From NCBI GenBank assembly GCA_040901865.1, contig JBBDYD010000050.1, positions 1 through 43,147 of the forward strand: a stretch of 43,147 bases of DNA. Direction: 5' to 3'. This DNA is from JBBDYD01 sp040901865 (lineage in GTDB: Bacteria > Bacteroidota > Ignavibacteria > UBA10030). The notes below the pieces were generated by a model. The model had not been told where the DNA came from. It did no database searches and saw nothing but the letters and a program-made list of their open reading frames with translations. Both the position numbers and the translations under genes were made by a program. Every line of letters begins with the position of its first letter. Positions within the stretch are counted from its first letter, which is position 1. Positions 25,164 through 36,600 of this stretch are shown here, piece by piece.

Positions 25164-26025
25164 TATGTTCCCCGGGCGGAACAGGAATGATTATGTTATC
25201 AATAAGGCGTGTCTTGCCAAATCGCACTGCGAGGACCGCGAGGGTTTCGGGGCTCTCCAAATGCGCGACCTCGTCAAATGTTTCCTCGTGCACGAACGCT
25301 ACGTAATCAATCGCCGCGGGATGCTCCTTGTCCAGAATAGTCATCATCTCTCCACGAAGTACGGTCACATCCCGCTCACCTCGTCCGGCGGCGTCTTTAG
25401 CGTAAAGGAGAGCCCGATAAAGCGCGGCTGCGCTCTTCCGTTCCTCCGGTTCGAGATACACATTCCGCGAACTCATTGCGAGTCCGTCGGCTTCACGAAG
25501 AATTGGCGCAACGATGAGTTGAACCCCCATGTTCAGGTCCTCGACCATCCGGCGAATCACCGCCACCTGCTGGGCGTCTTTTTGACCAAACACTGCTTGG
25601 TGTGGTTTGACGATATGGAACAACTTTGCAACAACCGTGGTTACACCGCGAAAGTGGGCGGGGCGGAATTTCCCTTCGAGAACCGAAGAAATCTTTTCCG
25701 TTACCACGAAGGTCCTGTATCCCTCAGGATACATCTCATTCACCCCAGGAATGAAGAGGATATCCGTACCTGCGCCCTCGGCAAGACTCTCATCTCTTTC
25801 TTGATCACGCGGATAATGCTCGAAATCCTCGCCAGGACCGAATTGGGTCGGATTGACGAACAATGTCGTTACCACAACATCACTGATCGACCGGGCAACC
25901 TCGATGAGGCTCAGGTGCCCTTCATGAAGGAATCCCATCGTCGGCACGACCCCGATCGACTTGGCGTCCCTGCGAAGCTGGTTCGCCTTTGATTGCATAT
26001 CCCGGATTGTCGCGATGATCTCCAT
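25153..26025 (-). CDS. panC: Pantothenate synthetase
   Basis: The 290-residue protein has the ATP-binding HxGH motif in VVPTMGFLHEGHLSLIEVA, the FVNPTQFGPGEDFEHYPR loop, FGQKDAQQVAVIRRMVEDLN and the MSSRNVYLEPEER motif; all are diagnostic of PanC. It joins pantoate and beta-alanine with ATP to make pantothenate, the CoA precursor. Length is typical. It starts 2 bp after the arginase-family gene and overlaps the next gene by 11 bp. Its presence beside accD fits CoA and lipid metabolism. Confidence 0.97.
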   Translation of the reverse strand: MEIIATIRDMQSKANQLRRDAKSIGVVPTMGFLHEGHLSLIEVARSISDVVVTTLFVNPTQFGPGEDFEHYPRDQERDESLAEGAGTDILFIPGVNEMYPEGYRTFVVTEKISSVLEGKFRPAHFRGVTTVVAKLFHIVKPHQAVFGQKDAQQVAVIRRMVEDLNMGVQLIVAPILREADGLAMSSRNVYLEPEERKSAAALYRALLYAKDAAGRGERDVTVLRGEMMTILDKEHPAAIDYVAFVHEETFDEVAHLESPETLAVLAVRFGKTRLIDNIIIPVPPGEHNES

Positions 26026-26027
26026 GC

Positions 26028-26930
26028 TCAGAGAATCTTCTTCCCAAACCCGGATTGAATCAATTCCACGGCGAATTCGGCAGATTGGTTCCTGTTATCA
26101 AGGATTGGATTCACTTCAACGACTTCGAGCGACGACATGATTCCCGATTCGTTAAGCGTCTCCATAATAAGGTGAGCTTCACGGTAGTTCAGTCCGCCCT
26201 TGACGGGGGTTCCGACACCCGGGGAGACCTGAGGATCCACCGCGTCCAGATCAAAACTCACATGCAGGTGATCCACGCCCTTCAATTTGCGTAACGCCCT
26301 CGACATCACTTCGGACATGCCGTGCTTGTCGATTTCCTCCATGGTGAAAATATTGAGGCCGACCTGTTTGATGAACTTGCGTTCCCCGTCATCGAGGTCT
26401 CGAGTGGCAATAAGCACGACATCCTGAGGGACGAGTTTTTTGAAATCGCCTCCGATGGAGGTGAGCTCAATGGCCCCAAGGCCGAGGGACGCTGCAAGCG
26501 GCATACCGTGAATGTTGCCGGAGGGGGTTGTCTCAGAAGTGTTTAAATCACCATGAGCGTCGATCCACAACACTCCGAGGCGTTTCTTTTGTTTTCTGCA
26601 CAGTGAAGCAATCCCCGCAATGCTGCCAATGGCAATGGAATGGTCACCGCCCAGCACGAGGGGAAATCCGCCGTTTGATATCACTTTTTCTATTTTGCCG
26701 GAAAGGAGGGTGCAGGCGCGGACAATCTCCGGCAAGTACTTGAGTTTGTCGTTGCGGATTTTCTGAAGTTCGGGGGGTTTAATGGGAATGTCGCCCTCCT
26801 CCGTGACGACATGCCCCAGAGTGCGGAGTTTCTCAGCAAGGCCGGCAATGCGAATCGCGGAAGGACCCATGTCGACCCCGCGCCGCCCGGCTCCGAGATC
26901 CATGGGAACGCCGATGATATGGATCTTCAT
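26028..26930 (-). CDS. rocF: Arginase
   Basis: The 300-residue protein has the three ureohydrolase manganese motifs: LGGDHSIAIGS, LWIDAHGDLNT (DAHxD) and SFDLDAVDPQVSPGVGTPVKG (the DxDxxDP site), plus the arginase-type GNIHGMPLAASLGLG loop. It hydrolyses arginine to ornithine and urea. Related formiminoglutamase/agmatinase enzymes differ in the loop after the second motif; NIHGMP favours arginase. It starts 8 bp after accD stops and sits between accD and panC. Confidence 0.93.
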   Translation of the reverse strand: MKIHIIGVPMDLGAGRRGVDMGPSAIRIAGLAEKLRTLGHVVTEEGDIPIKPPELQKIRNDKLKYLPEIVRACTLLSGKIEKVISNGGFPLVLGGDHSIAIGSIAGIASLCRKQKKRLGVLWIDAHGDLNTSETTPSGNIHGMPLAASLGLGAIELTSIGGDFKKLVPQDVVLIATRDLDDGERKFIKQVGLNIFTMEEIDKHGMSEVMSRALRKLKGVDHLHVSFDLDAVDPQVSPGVGTPVKGGLNYREAHLIMETLNESGIMSSLEVVEVNPILDNRNQSAEFAVELIQSGFGKKIL

Positions 26931-26938
26931 ACATGCGG

Positions 26939-27778
26939 TCAGTTGGCTAAGAGCGAGAGGATTTTGCTGACGGCTTCCTTCATGTCCTTCCGGTGAACCA
27001 CCATATCCACAAACCCTTTCTCAACAAGAAACTCGGATCGCTGGAATCCCTTCGGAAGATCTTTTCCGATCGTTTGCTTGATGACGCGTGGTCCGGCAAA
27101 CCCAATCAGGGCACCGGGCTCGGCGATGTTGATATCGCCAAGCATCGCAAAGCTGGCAGTCACGCCTCCTGTAGTCGGATCGGTGAGTACGGAGACAAAC
27201 GGAATGCCGGCATCGGAAAGCTGAGCTAGTTTTGCGCTGGTTTTTGCAAGCTGCATGAGCGAAAGAGCCGCCTCCATCATCCTTGCTCCGCCGCTGGAAG
27301 AAATAATAATCATGGGGTAACGGGTTTTGATGGATTTATCGATCGCACGGGCTATTTTCTCGCCCACGACAGACCCCATACTCCCGCCGATGAACGAAAA
27401 ATCCATACACGCCACCACGACCGGGGCTTTGTTGATCTTTCCGGTCCCGGTCCGGACCGCATCGTATAATCCGGTCTTCTTGATCGATTCCTTCAACCGA
27501 TCGACGTACTTCTTGGTATCGACGAAATTCAAGGGATCTGTTGACTGCAGTTTCTTATCCATCTCGCTGTACGATCCGTCGTCCAGGAGAATTTTGAAAT
27601 ATTCCTTGCTTCCAATTCTGAAATGAAACCCGCACTTCGGACAAGCGTGAAAATTTTGCTCCATTTGACTGCGGTGAATAATCTCACCGCACCCTCCGCA
27701 TTTTGTCCACAATCCGTCCGGAGTCTCTTTCTTGCCCTCGGAAACAATATTTTCTTTCGATCGTCTGAACCAAGTCAT
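26939..27778 (-). CDS. accD: Acetyl-CoA carboxylase carboxyltransferase subunit beta
   Basis: The 279-residue protein has an N-terminal four-cysteine zinc finger (Cys27, Cys30, Cys46, Cys49 in KCGGCGEIIHR and FHACPKCGFHF). The carboxyltransferase core follows, with FSFIGGSMGSVVGEKIARAI, MIIISSSGGARMMEAALSLM, LTDPTTGGVTASFAMLGDI and IGFAGPRVIKQTIG. With AccA it forms the alpha2-beta2 carboxyltransferase for malonyl-CoA synthesis. It begins 13 bp after tsaB stops; the ATG at 27776-27778 is clear. Confidence 0.97.
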   Translation of the reverse strand: MTWFRRSKENIVSEGKKETPDGLWTKCGGCGEIIHRSQMEQNFHACPKCGFHFRIGSKEYFKILLDDGSYSEMDKKLQSTDPLNFVDTKKYVDRLKESIKKTGLYDAVRTGTGKINKAPVVVACMDFSFIGGSMGSVVGEKIARAIDKSIKTRYPMIIISSSGGARMMEAALSLMQLAKTSAKLAQLSDAGIPFVSVLTDPTTGGVTASFAMLGDINIAEPGALIGFAGPRVIKQTIGKDLPKGFQRSEFLVEKGFVDMVVHRKDMKEAVSKILSLLAN

Positions 27779-27791
27779 GACCGTTCCTTCG

Positions 27792-28478
27792 CTAGGTAGC
27801 AGGACCCCTTCCCTTCACGACAAAATCCTTCAAATAGAGAGGTTCTGCTTCGTCATTGCCCGAAACCTCACCGCGGAGCGCCTTCTGAACTCCGAGGTAA
27901 GCGATGATCTCGCCCCGATAGTGTTTGGTCACATCGAGGAATGTGGAACTGTCGTTTGCAAGGCGTACAACCTTTTCGATGGAATCGGTGAGGATGACAG
28001 TTCCCGGGGTTGTGGGGATCCTGGATGGAAGCGCCTGTTCGGCGAGGAGAATGGTTTCGCCCACAGCAAGAAGTCCGCTCACACCCGGTCGAAACAACCC
28101 CACGTAAAAATCCCCTTTTTTTGCGTCTAATGCCACTAGAATATTCTCCGCGGATGGCACTGCTTGCATTGCAGATTGTGCAAGCGCCTGAAAGGTGGGG
28201 ACAACGATCAGGGGCTTCGCTATGGAATGGCAAAGTCCTTTCGCAGCGCTGAATCCAATTCTTAGACCGGTGAACGACCCTGGCCCCGAGGAAACGGCGA
28301 TTGCATCCACCTGAGAAAACCCGATGCGTTGAGCATCAAGAAGCGATTGGATCAGCGGTAAGAGTTTTTCAGAATGGACCGTTCCTGCAACAAGGGTCTC
28401 ACTCCGTTGCGGACCGTGATCGTCAGCCAAACCGACAGAGCAAACTCCGGACGATGTTTCCAGCCCCAGCACAATCAT
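27792..28478 (-). CDS. tsaB: tRNA threonylcarbamoyladenosine biosynthesis protein TsaB
   Basis: The 228-residue protein belongs to the ASKHA-fold YeaZ/TsaB family: MIVLGLETSSGVCSVGLADD at the start, and AIAVSSGPGSFTGLRIGFSA followed by AKGLCHSIAKPLIVVPTFQA. It is a scaffold for the TsaD-TsaB-TsaE complex, which makes t6A at position 37 of ANN-decoding tRNAs. Its ATG overlaps the tsaE TGA by 4 bp (28475-28478). tsaD and tsaC are not in this window. Confidence 0.95.
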   Translation of the reverse strand: MIVLGLETSSGVCSVGLADDHGPQRSETLVAGTVHSEKLLPLIQSLLDAQRIGFSQVDAIAVSSGPGSFTGLRIGFSAAKGLCHSIAKPLIVVPTFQALAQSAMQAVPSAENILVALDAKKGDFYVGLFRPGVSGLLAVGETILLAEQALPSRIPTTPGTVILTDSIEKVVRLANDSSTFLDVTKHYRGEIIAYLGVQKALRGEVSGNDEAEPLYLKDFVVKGRGPAT

Positions 28479-28948
28479 CTGGCGTCATTCTCCAACCCGA
28501 TTCCGGTATTGACGCGCGTGAGTGCGATGTCGCGCTCCTCTTCCGTCCCTCCAAGGATGAGTCGCACATCAATGCGTTTGTCCGGAAGGAGATTCCCGAG
28601 GCGGTCAGCCCACTCAACGAGGCAAATGCCATCACCGAAGAAGATTTCCTCGTATCCCAGATCGAGAATCTCGGATGAAGACGCGACCCGGTACAAATCC
28701 ACATGATGAATAATGAGTTCCTCCCCGGCTGTGTCTTTTCCGATATAACGATGGAGGAGGACGAACGTCGGACTTGCGACCGGCGAGGAAACTCCCAGCG
28801 CTTCGCAAACACCCTTGACAAACTGGGTTTTCCCGGCGCCAAGATCTCCGATAAGGGCAACAACATCCCCGCGCTGCAGGGTATGCGCGAATTGCCGCGC
28901 AACCTCACGGGTCTCTTCGGTTGAGCGTGTCCGGTATTGACCGGTCAT
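28475..28948 (-). CDS. tsaE: tRNA threonylcarbamoyladenosine biosynthesis ATPase TsaE
   Basis: The 157-residue protein has a Walker A motif in VVALIGDLGAGKTQFVKGVC, SPVASPTFVLLHRYIG and the IHHVDLYRVASSSEILDLGY segment with the family's conserved acidic residue, then ICLVEWADRLGNLLPDKRID. TsaE is the ATPase that resets the t6A complex. It is coupled on both sides by 4-bp ATGA overlaps: porX stops at 28945 and tsaB starts at 28478. Length is normal. Confidence 0.96.
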   Translation of the reverse strand: MTGQYRTRSTEETREVARQFAHTLQRGDVVALIGDLGAGKTQFVKGVCEALGVSSPVASPTFVLLHRYIGKDTAGEELIIHHVDLYRVASSSEILDLGYEEIFFGDGICLVEWADRLGNLLPDKRIDVRLILGGTEEERDIALTRVNTGIGLENDAR

Positions 28949-30516
28949 GTTGTTCGCGGCCGGAGGGTTACGACCGGCAGAATAACCTCTTCCATGGAAA
29001 TACCGCCGTGTTGAAAACTATCCCGATATTGGTTGAGATACTTGTGGTAGTCCGTAGGATACACGAAATAGAAGTCTTCCTTTGCGAGGACATAATTGGT
29101 GGTGACGCTTCCTCGCGGAAGTTTGAAGTCTGCGGGGTTTTTGACGAACACCGCCTGGCGGTCGTCCACTTTGAGATTTCTGCCGTACTTGTACCGGAGG
29201 CTCGAAGAGGCCTCGCGATCCCCGACAATCCGCGAACCGCGCAGACATCGAACGCTCCCATGATCCGTCGTGAGCACAATCGTAGCGTTTTTTTGCTTGG
29301 AGAGGACCTTCAGCATTCCGAACAGAGATGAATGCTGAAACCAGGATCCCGTGAGAGAACGGTACGCGGCTTCATCCGGCGCGATCTCTTTGAGCAGCGG
29401 CGAATCCGACCTGCCGTGGGCCAGCATGTCGACAAAATTGACCACGATTGCCGTCAGACGTCCGGAGAGGTACGAGAGGATGTTCTGCTCAACCTGCCTG
29501 CCGAATTCAGCATCGAGAATCTTGACGTACTTCGATTCCGGCTTCAACTGGATCTTCTTTCGCTCCAGCAATTTATCGAGAAGTTGATGTTCGTTCCTGT
29601 TCCGGCTTGTTTCGTCGTCTTCTCCGGAAGACCAAATCTCCGGAAACCGTTGTTCCAGTTCCGAGGGGAATAATCCGCTGAAGATCGCATTCCTTGAGTA
29701 CGGTGTTGCTGTCGGGAGAATGCTATAATAGAGATCGCGTTCCATCACAAAATGTTCCTGCAACAGGGTCTCCATCCCGATCCACTGATCGAGACGCAGG
29801 CAGTCGACCACAAAGAAGAACACCGGTCCCGGCTCCTTGAGAAGCGGAAACACGTACCGCTCTACGACATCCACAGAGAGTGTCGGTCGTTTGTCCGGAT
29901 CAGCCGTAATCCAGTTCCGGTAATTCCGTTCGACGAATTTACCAAATTCGAGGTTGCATTCGCGTTTCTGATCAAGGAGAGTCTGGCGAAGCCCGAGTTC
30001 GGGGTGCGCATCCATCTCGAGATCCCACGCCGTGAGCTTCAGGTAGAGGTCCGCCCAGTCACGCTCATCCATCGGCCCCATCAATCTCCGGCTGATATTC
30101 TGAAATTCCTGCGTGTAATCACGCGAGACGTGCTCTCCGGCGATCTTCTTTCCTTCAAGAATTTTCTTCACCGCGAGGAGAATCTGGCTCGGATTGACCG
30201 GTTTAGTGAGGTAATCACTGATTTTCCCCCCGATCGCTTCTTCCATCAGGCTTTCCGCCTCGTTCTTCGTAATCATGACAACAGGCATGGATGGAGCGAT
30301 GTCTTTCATTTCCGAGAGTGTCCGTAACCCACCCATCCCCGGCATCATTTCGTCAAGGAAAACAAGGTCATATCTTCGCGCGCGCACTAGCGCAAGAGCG
30401 TCCTCGCCGTTGGCGGCAGTTTCTACTTTGTACCCGCGCTCCTCGAGAAGCAGCACGTGCGCCTTCAGAAGATCGATTTCGTCATCGACCCACAGTATGG
30501 TCTTTTCAGAAGCCAT
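28945..30516 (-). CDS. porX: PorX-type response regulator with PglZ/alkaline-phosphatase-fold effector domain
   Basis: The 523-residue protein has a receiver domain (acidic pocket Asp11-Asp12, phosphoacceptor Asp55 in VFLDEMMPG, switch lysine in YLTKPVNP) and, after a helical linker, a PglZ-like metal hydrolase domain. The latter has Asp238 in VVDCLRLDQW, Thr269-Thr271 in SILPTATPYSR, Asp363/His367 in NFVDMLAHG, Asp418-His419 in TTDHG, and His503 in QHGG. This is the PorX architecture: in known T9SS bacteria PorX controls secretion, and its effector domain is a zinc phosphodiesterase acting on oligonucleotides. It is in line with tsaE by ATGA overlap and 89 bp from sprA. Confidence 0.94.
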   Translation of the reverse strand: MASEKTILWVDDEIDLLKAHVLLLEERGYKVETAANGEDALALVRARRYDLVFLDEMMPGMGGLRTLSEMKDIAPSMPVVMITKNEAESLMEEAIGGKISDYLTKPVNPSQILLAVKKILEGKKIAGEHVSRDYTQEFQNISRRLMGPMDERDWADLYLKLTAWDLEMDAHPELGLRQTLLDQKRECNLEFGKFVERNYRNWITADPDKRPTLSVDVVERYVFPLLKEPGPVFFFVVDCLRLDQWIGMETLLQEHFVMERDLYYSILPTATPYSRNAIFSGLFPSELEQRFPEIWSSGEDDETSRNRNEHQLLDKLLERKKIQLKPESKYVKILDAEFGRQVEQNILSYLSGRLTAIVVNFVDMLAHGRSDSPLLKEIAPDEAAYRSLTGSWFQHSSLFGMLKVLSKQKNATIVLTTDHGSVRCLRGSRIVGDREASSSLRYKYGRNLKVDDRQAVFVKNPADFKLPRGSVTTNYVLAKEDFYFVYPTDYHKYLNQYRDSFQHGGISMEEVILPVVTLRPRTT

Positions 30517-30605
30517 GGTATGAGATGAACCTAATCATAAAAGCAGGGAGAATCAACGAAACGTGGAAAGTCTGACACGACATTGGTACCCTTGATAAGG
30601 TTAGG

Positions 30606-33600
30606 TCAGGAAATTTGCACGCGGATATCAAGCCCGCCCTCGTTGATCGTCGATCCGGGAATGCGTGACCCCCCTTCGTCAGGTTTCAAGCGCGTATATT
30701 TGTAATAGACTGAAGCGGAGACACGTGAACTGAGCGTATAGCGGATGCGCGGTTCAATGATCGTTCGGATAGTCCCTTCGAGCGGTTCTCCGTCTTTCTT
30801 GAACGGCTTTCGAAAATCATAAGCACGCCGGTTATTGCGGGAATAGCTGTAGGAAAAATTGATATCAACATCATTGGAAAGAGAAAGGCCGAACAAAGGA
30901 AATTCGAATCCCCGTTGTGAGAAATTTCCCGTGATGGTTATGTCGGATGTGTTCGATTCTGTGATTGTCTGCACCGCCGGGGAAAGGTCGGTGGATGTGG
31001 ACGTACTGTAGCGAGCATTGGTCGTCAGGCTTCCCTTGCCGACTCCCTTAAAGGTAATCGTGACTCCGATGAGCGGAGTGAATCCGTAAGTGACATTCTC
31101 CGATTCGGTCACTTCCCCGCCGGTGGGGGTTAACCTCCATCGCCGGCGAATCGTGGAAGTGTAACCATGATCCAGCGTCATCCTCGAGGCAAATCCGGTG
31201 AATAATGAGAAACGTTCAAGACCGTCCCAGCGAAATGACCAATTGGGCCTTGGCATGATCTTGCTGAGCAGGTTTTTTCCGAGAGAGAATGCCTCCATTC
31301 CATCCTCGAAGGCCTGGGTCAGCTTGACATCCTCGGGGCGCCGATCCCCGGGGTCACTCTTGAGCTCATCAAATCGCTTGTTGACTTCTTCCACTCCTGT
31401 TTTAAACATGCTGAAGACGAACGTTTGGGGGAAAGTCACAAACGACCGGCTGACATCGCCGCTCACGGTCCTGCTGAGTTCCTTGGGAAACCCGAGGGAG
31501 TCCGTTCGAACCGTCCGGTTGAGGTTGTGAGACCATGAAAGTGTCCAGTTCAGATCCACGCGCGCTCCTTCCCACAGGTTCCTCTGCGTTCTCATCGTGA
31601 TACTGTTGTTCTGATTGTAGATATCGGATAAGTTCCCGTTCGGCGCTCGTCTTCCCGGAACGGAATATCCGGTGACGAACGGAAATCCGCCCTTGGTTTT
31701 CACTACAACATCACCGTGCGGGTCTGAGGACAGTCCGAGTTGATACAAGAGGGATGGGCCGTACCCTGTGAGAGACTCCTGTGCAAAAGGAACCCTGCCA
31801 AACATGTTCAGGAATCCGTGTTGTCCAAGAACGCCGTTGTTTCGTGAAGAGTTCGAATGCGTGAACGAGATCGTTAGCTTGTCCCAATCAAAGAACGGTA
31901 ACTTGAAGAGGATCCTCGTTATCTGATCCAATCGATCGCTCAAACTCGGGCCCCTTCCGGTTGTGTCGGCCGCCTGTCTGATTGTGGCGGGTTTTGGTGA
32001 ACCCCAGATTTCATCGGCGATGACTCTAAGCGTGATATCAAGTCCCCCGGTCGCATTGACGGTTCTGCCGGCATTTTTCCCCAGCACGCCCGCCTGGAAA
32101 TTGTTCTGCCATTCGTAACGGCTCGAATAGCGGAACGAAGGAGCGATGATCTTGTCGAGTTTGAGGACAGGCGGAACAATCAGCCTTGTGTTGAGCGAAA
32201 TGGTCTGATTATAAGTCCGATCATGACCGAAATTGATGATCTTCTTTCCCCCGACCATATCTCCCAGGATCTCCCCAAAGGACCGTTGGCGGCCGAATTC
32301 ATCGACTTCAAGATGCGCGAGACTGCTCGCTACATCGAGGGAATAGTCGATGGACGGATTAATGAATCCCCCCTCCACCAGGGGCCAGGAGAACGTCATT
32401 TGCCGTGTCGATTCAAAACTCCTCCCCACAGGCTTTGGCAATATCTGGTTCCTGGCCTGTTCACGTGTTTGTTGACGGGCCAGCGTCGTACCAACATTCA
32501 GCGACCTCGGCAGAAAGAAGAATTTCGTCCCTTTCCACGGGCTGAAAAGAAAGAACTCTTTCGTCGTTGAAAACGGTTGAAGGAAGTTTTGCGGACTGAA
32601 TTGGAGGCCATAGGAGAAACGCAAACTCCATAGCCAGGAATGATATGATTGAGTAACAGGATCACGTCTTCGTGTATTTGAATAGGAATACGCAAATGTC
32701 ATCCGGTTGATGGTCTCCGCCACAAGCCAGGACGATGAAGGAATCACCATCTGAACAGACGGGAGCGAAAATGTCTCGGTCACCGTCAGGGTCCTGCTTT
32801 GCTGTCGAACAACTTCAGAAAGACGCTGGGATTCCTGCTCTGAAATTCCGCGCTCCTTTGCACTCTCGGCCGTCCTTTCTGCCGCCTCATCGACAAGGAT
32901 GTCGGTACCGGGCACGTATCGCGGAATCTGGTGCACTTCTGTATGGGCGTACGACAGGCTGGCCCGCGAACCCTTCCAACTCTCCGGAAGAAACTTGTCC
33001 AGGGCAACGCTCGAATTCACAGACCAATTCTGATCATCGGTTCGTGTCCCAAACCGGTTCTCGAGACTGTGGAAAAACGGATCGCGCCGAGTCATGCCGA
33101 AAGACACTGTTGCGACATCGGCCAGCCGCATCGTGGCGTCCGTCCGGTAGGCCCATCCGGGTGTATCGTCCACGTCCGAAAGGCGCAGTTCATTCACCCA
33201 TACATCACCGGTCATAAACGTAACACCTTTGCCTGCCGGGTTCTCAACACCAAGGACAATTTCAGTGATTTTGGTAAGCGCCGGGTTCCCCAACACCCGG
33301 TACATAGCCCCTTCGGCACCCCCGGGAACCGGAAGTGGTCTGGTAGGAGCGTTGGCGCTGTCGCGTCCAAGCTTTAGAGCGGTCAGGTCCTCAAAACGAA
33401 TAGTGATCCAGTTATCCGGATGCCACCCGGGGCGAATGGGAGCCCGGTACTCGTAGTAATTGAGAGAATCCGATCCGAAACGAATGAAGAATTCCGCGTC
33501 GTAGTTTGACGTGTCAACGTATTGCATCATGAACCCGGGGCGTTCGTCTCCATGAATGAAGAGTTTCATGGCCCGGTAGCTGAACACATCCAGGGGACGC

Positions 33601-36600
33601 GCAATCAGCTTCTTGAAGGCCCTCTTGGACTCACCGTCAGCCAGGTCGGTGATTTGTAGCGCCAAAGATTGTTCGTTCCCCTCGATCGTTTGATCAGGCC
33701 TGGTCCTGTCGATGGGCCGCCTCACTCCCGGCGGAGACGAATAGAAGGCGTTTTCCTCGATGCTGACACTGCTCAATCGGAAATTGTCGTCATCCTTGTA
33801 GACTGGTTCCCATTGGTTGCCAACGAGATTGAATTCTGTAATCCGAACATGAACGTCATCGTCGCTGCCAGTGAGCCATAGCCGGACCGACTCGATATTC
33901 GTGAGTGATGGATTTCCAATCTCTCTCGTCGATTCCTTGATGGGAATTCTGATTTGATACCATCCGGTGTTGGGCTCACCGCCCGTCACGTATCTCCGGA
34001 AATTAACACTCGTGGTATCCAGGGAAATCTCATATTCAAAATAGCTGTCAGTTCTGTCGACAATATTGTTGGAGTTCAGATCTTCCGTATCAGGAAACGA
34101 CCCCCTGTCCTTTGCATTCCCCTGCGTTCCATGCATCGAGGCATAACTTGCAGGCGAAAGAGAACCGCGGTTCTGGACTGCGTAATTGTCCCCTGAGGGA
34201 TCGCCTGCGTATTCTGGATACTTACCAACGAATGCCGTAAAACGGTCGTCTTCCTCGGCGTCACTCAACATGTCGAGACCCAGGTCCTGGCCCTCCGAAA
34301 TTGTCCCGGTCTTGATACCCCCTCCCAGGCCATCCTCCGTCTCCAACAACCGATTGGGAATAACGTCTTCGCTGACTGTCCCGAGGTTGATATTCAAAGT
34401 AGCACCCGGCGCGGCTTGTTCTACGCGCATCCACAACTCCACAAACGTGATGTTCTGATCGAGGAGATCGGTGGCAATAGAACCAAGCGGCCTCATGATG
34501 CCGGCCCACGCCTTTGCTGGCTGGGCAAACAGGCTGTCTTCAAGATTCATCGAATAATTGAATGGCCCTCGGGTTGAGGGGCTTAAGAAGAGATTCAAGG
34601 TGGTTACAAAATCTTCCGCAGCAGTCCTCGTCTGGCGTGTCGGCCAGATGTCGGTCACGAAAACATCACTCGGATCAATATTGAACCAAATGAGCTTTGA
34701 TTTGAACTCCATTTTGGAAGTGTCGACCATCAAGCTTTGGCGCACCAGGGGGTCACTCAGATTGACAAATCCGCTGATAAACGGGTCGATCGTTGAAATA
34801 TATGCCGGAACGCTCGCATCCCTCCACATTCTGTCGACGACTCCCAGCGGAATGGTTCTCCTCGCCCCTTCAAAATCATCGACATACGCGACACCGGCAT
34901 CCAGATCCTGGGAAATCGTGCTCTTTCTGGTGTTCGGATCAGGCAGCATATAGGCCGCTTCACCCTTGAGTGCCAGCGACGAAGGTGCATTCGTTCTGAT
35001 CCCAGGAAGCCAATTCAGGGCACGCGTAACGAAATCCAATTCCAGGTTTGTAGAGCCGTCCACGCCCATGATCGTATTGCTGATCGGCTCCTCTCCAAGC
35101 CGAACCTTATCGCTCAGGGTTTGTTGATTGAGGTTCATAATGGTGAATCCAAGTGCAGCGTTCTTGCTGATACTGAGTTCACCGCGGGCTCCCACAAGGG
35201 ACTTGGAAGCAAGTTGAAACAGATCGTTTGCTTCGTACTCGATGTTGACCTGGGTCCCCGGAGTCAGGTAGGCGGGATTCTGAATCAAGACGGTGCCGGT
35301 CAAATAGTCCACTGAATAATCAGAACCAGGCTTGACTTCTCCTCCGTTTACCTTAACGACGACGCTCCCTTCGGCAACATTGAAGCCGAGGTTGAATTTT
35401 GATTGCACCCCTGATACGATGGAACCTGCGATCGTGAGGCGGTTAGACTTGGCATTCTGGGCCCCGTTATATGTTGTGTCGTACACAAGGTCCACGGCAA
35501 ACGAATCCGCGATCGCGAGCACCTCCGGAAGGTCCGCGGAACTTGGGTTGACCAATTCCACCAGACGTTTTCGAAGGTTGTCGCCAAACGGCTCAAGGGA
35601 CGGAAAGATGATTTCTCCCCGCTTCTGGTCAATCGTGACCCCCGGCTCAAAATCGAAGATACCATCCTCCTCTTTTTCTCCTGCACTTGTATAGAGATCC
35701 AATCCAAAAAGTGCCAGGAGGTTTATCTGCTTGTCCATCGCGGAGATCGTTGTCACCGCCTCCTGGCCGGAGAGTTGATACTTCAGGTCGAGTTGGAAAT
35801 CCTTTTGGACAATGCCCGGTCCGCCGAGGGGGTAGATGTTCTTCAGCATGAGGTCCCAGGCCGGCTTCATGCTGGGCTGGAGATTCTTCGGCCGCACGAG
35901 TTTGAGGATCAGGGGCAGAGTTGTCGACGTGTCCTTTGATTCAAATGTCCCCACGTCACCGTCGAGCAACGTATACGCCGCTGCGACAACCTGGGACGGC
36001 TGGGGAGACCGATTGAGTGTGATGACACCGAGGTACGGATTCAAGGTATAATCCGTTCCCTGAACAAGTTTAATGAAGCTCGCGATTTCCACGCGCCCCG
36101 GATCGGCCGGTATCTCAGATGCTCGGGCAGCCGGATTGTTCTGCAGAACGCGAACGCTGTCCCGATCAATAAGGGCTACGCCATTGCGGTCCGTCGGTTC
36201 CGGACCAGACTCCACGCGGGAAACCCAAACCTCGATATCCTGGATCTGGAAATTCGTATTGACGATGAGCGGCCGTTGTGAAAAAGCGATGTCGTAGAGA
36301 CTCCGGTACACCGTGTCAATAAAAAAATGGTCGCGTGAATACTCGTACGGCTTCTTCTCAAACGGTGTGGCCCGCTGGCCGCTCGAAACGGATAGTTCCT
36401 TTACCTGCCCGCGCTTCTGTGAAGCTATGGCTGTTAACTTCAGCGGGCCGAATTGAAGCCCGGCCTTGACACCAAAAAGGGCCTGGCTGCTGGAAATAAA
36501 GGATGAGTTTGTCTGCAGTGAAACATTCCCCGCTTCAATGCTCTGGATGATTTCATCTTCATACCCCGTGTAACGCACCTTCAACTGGTTTTCATATTCA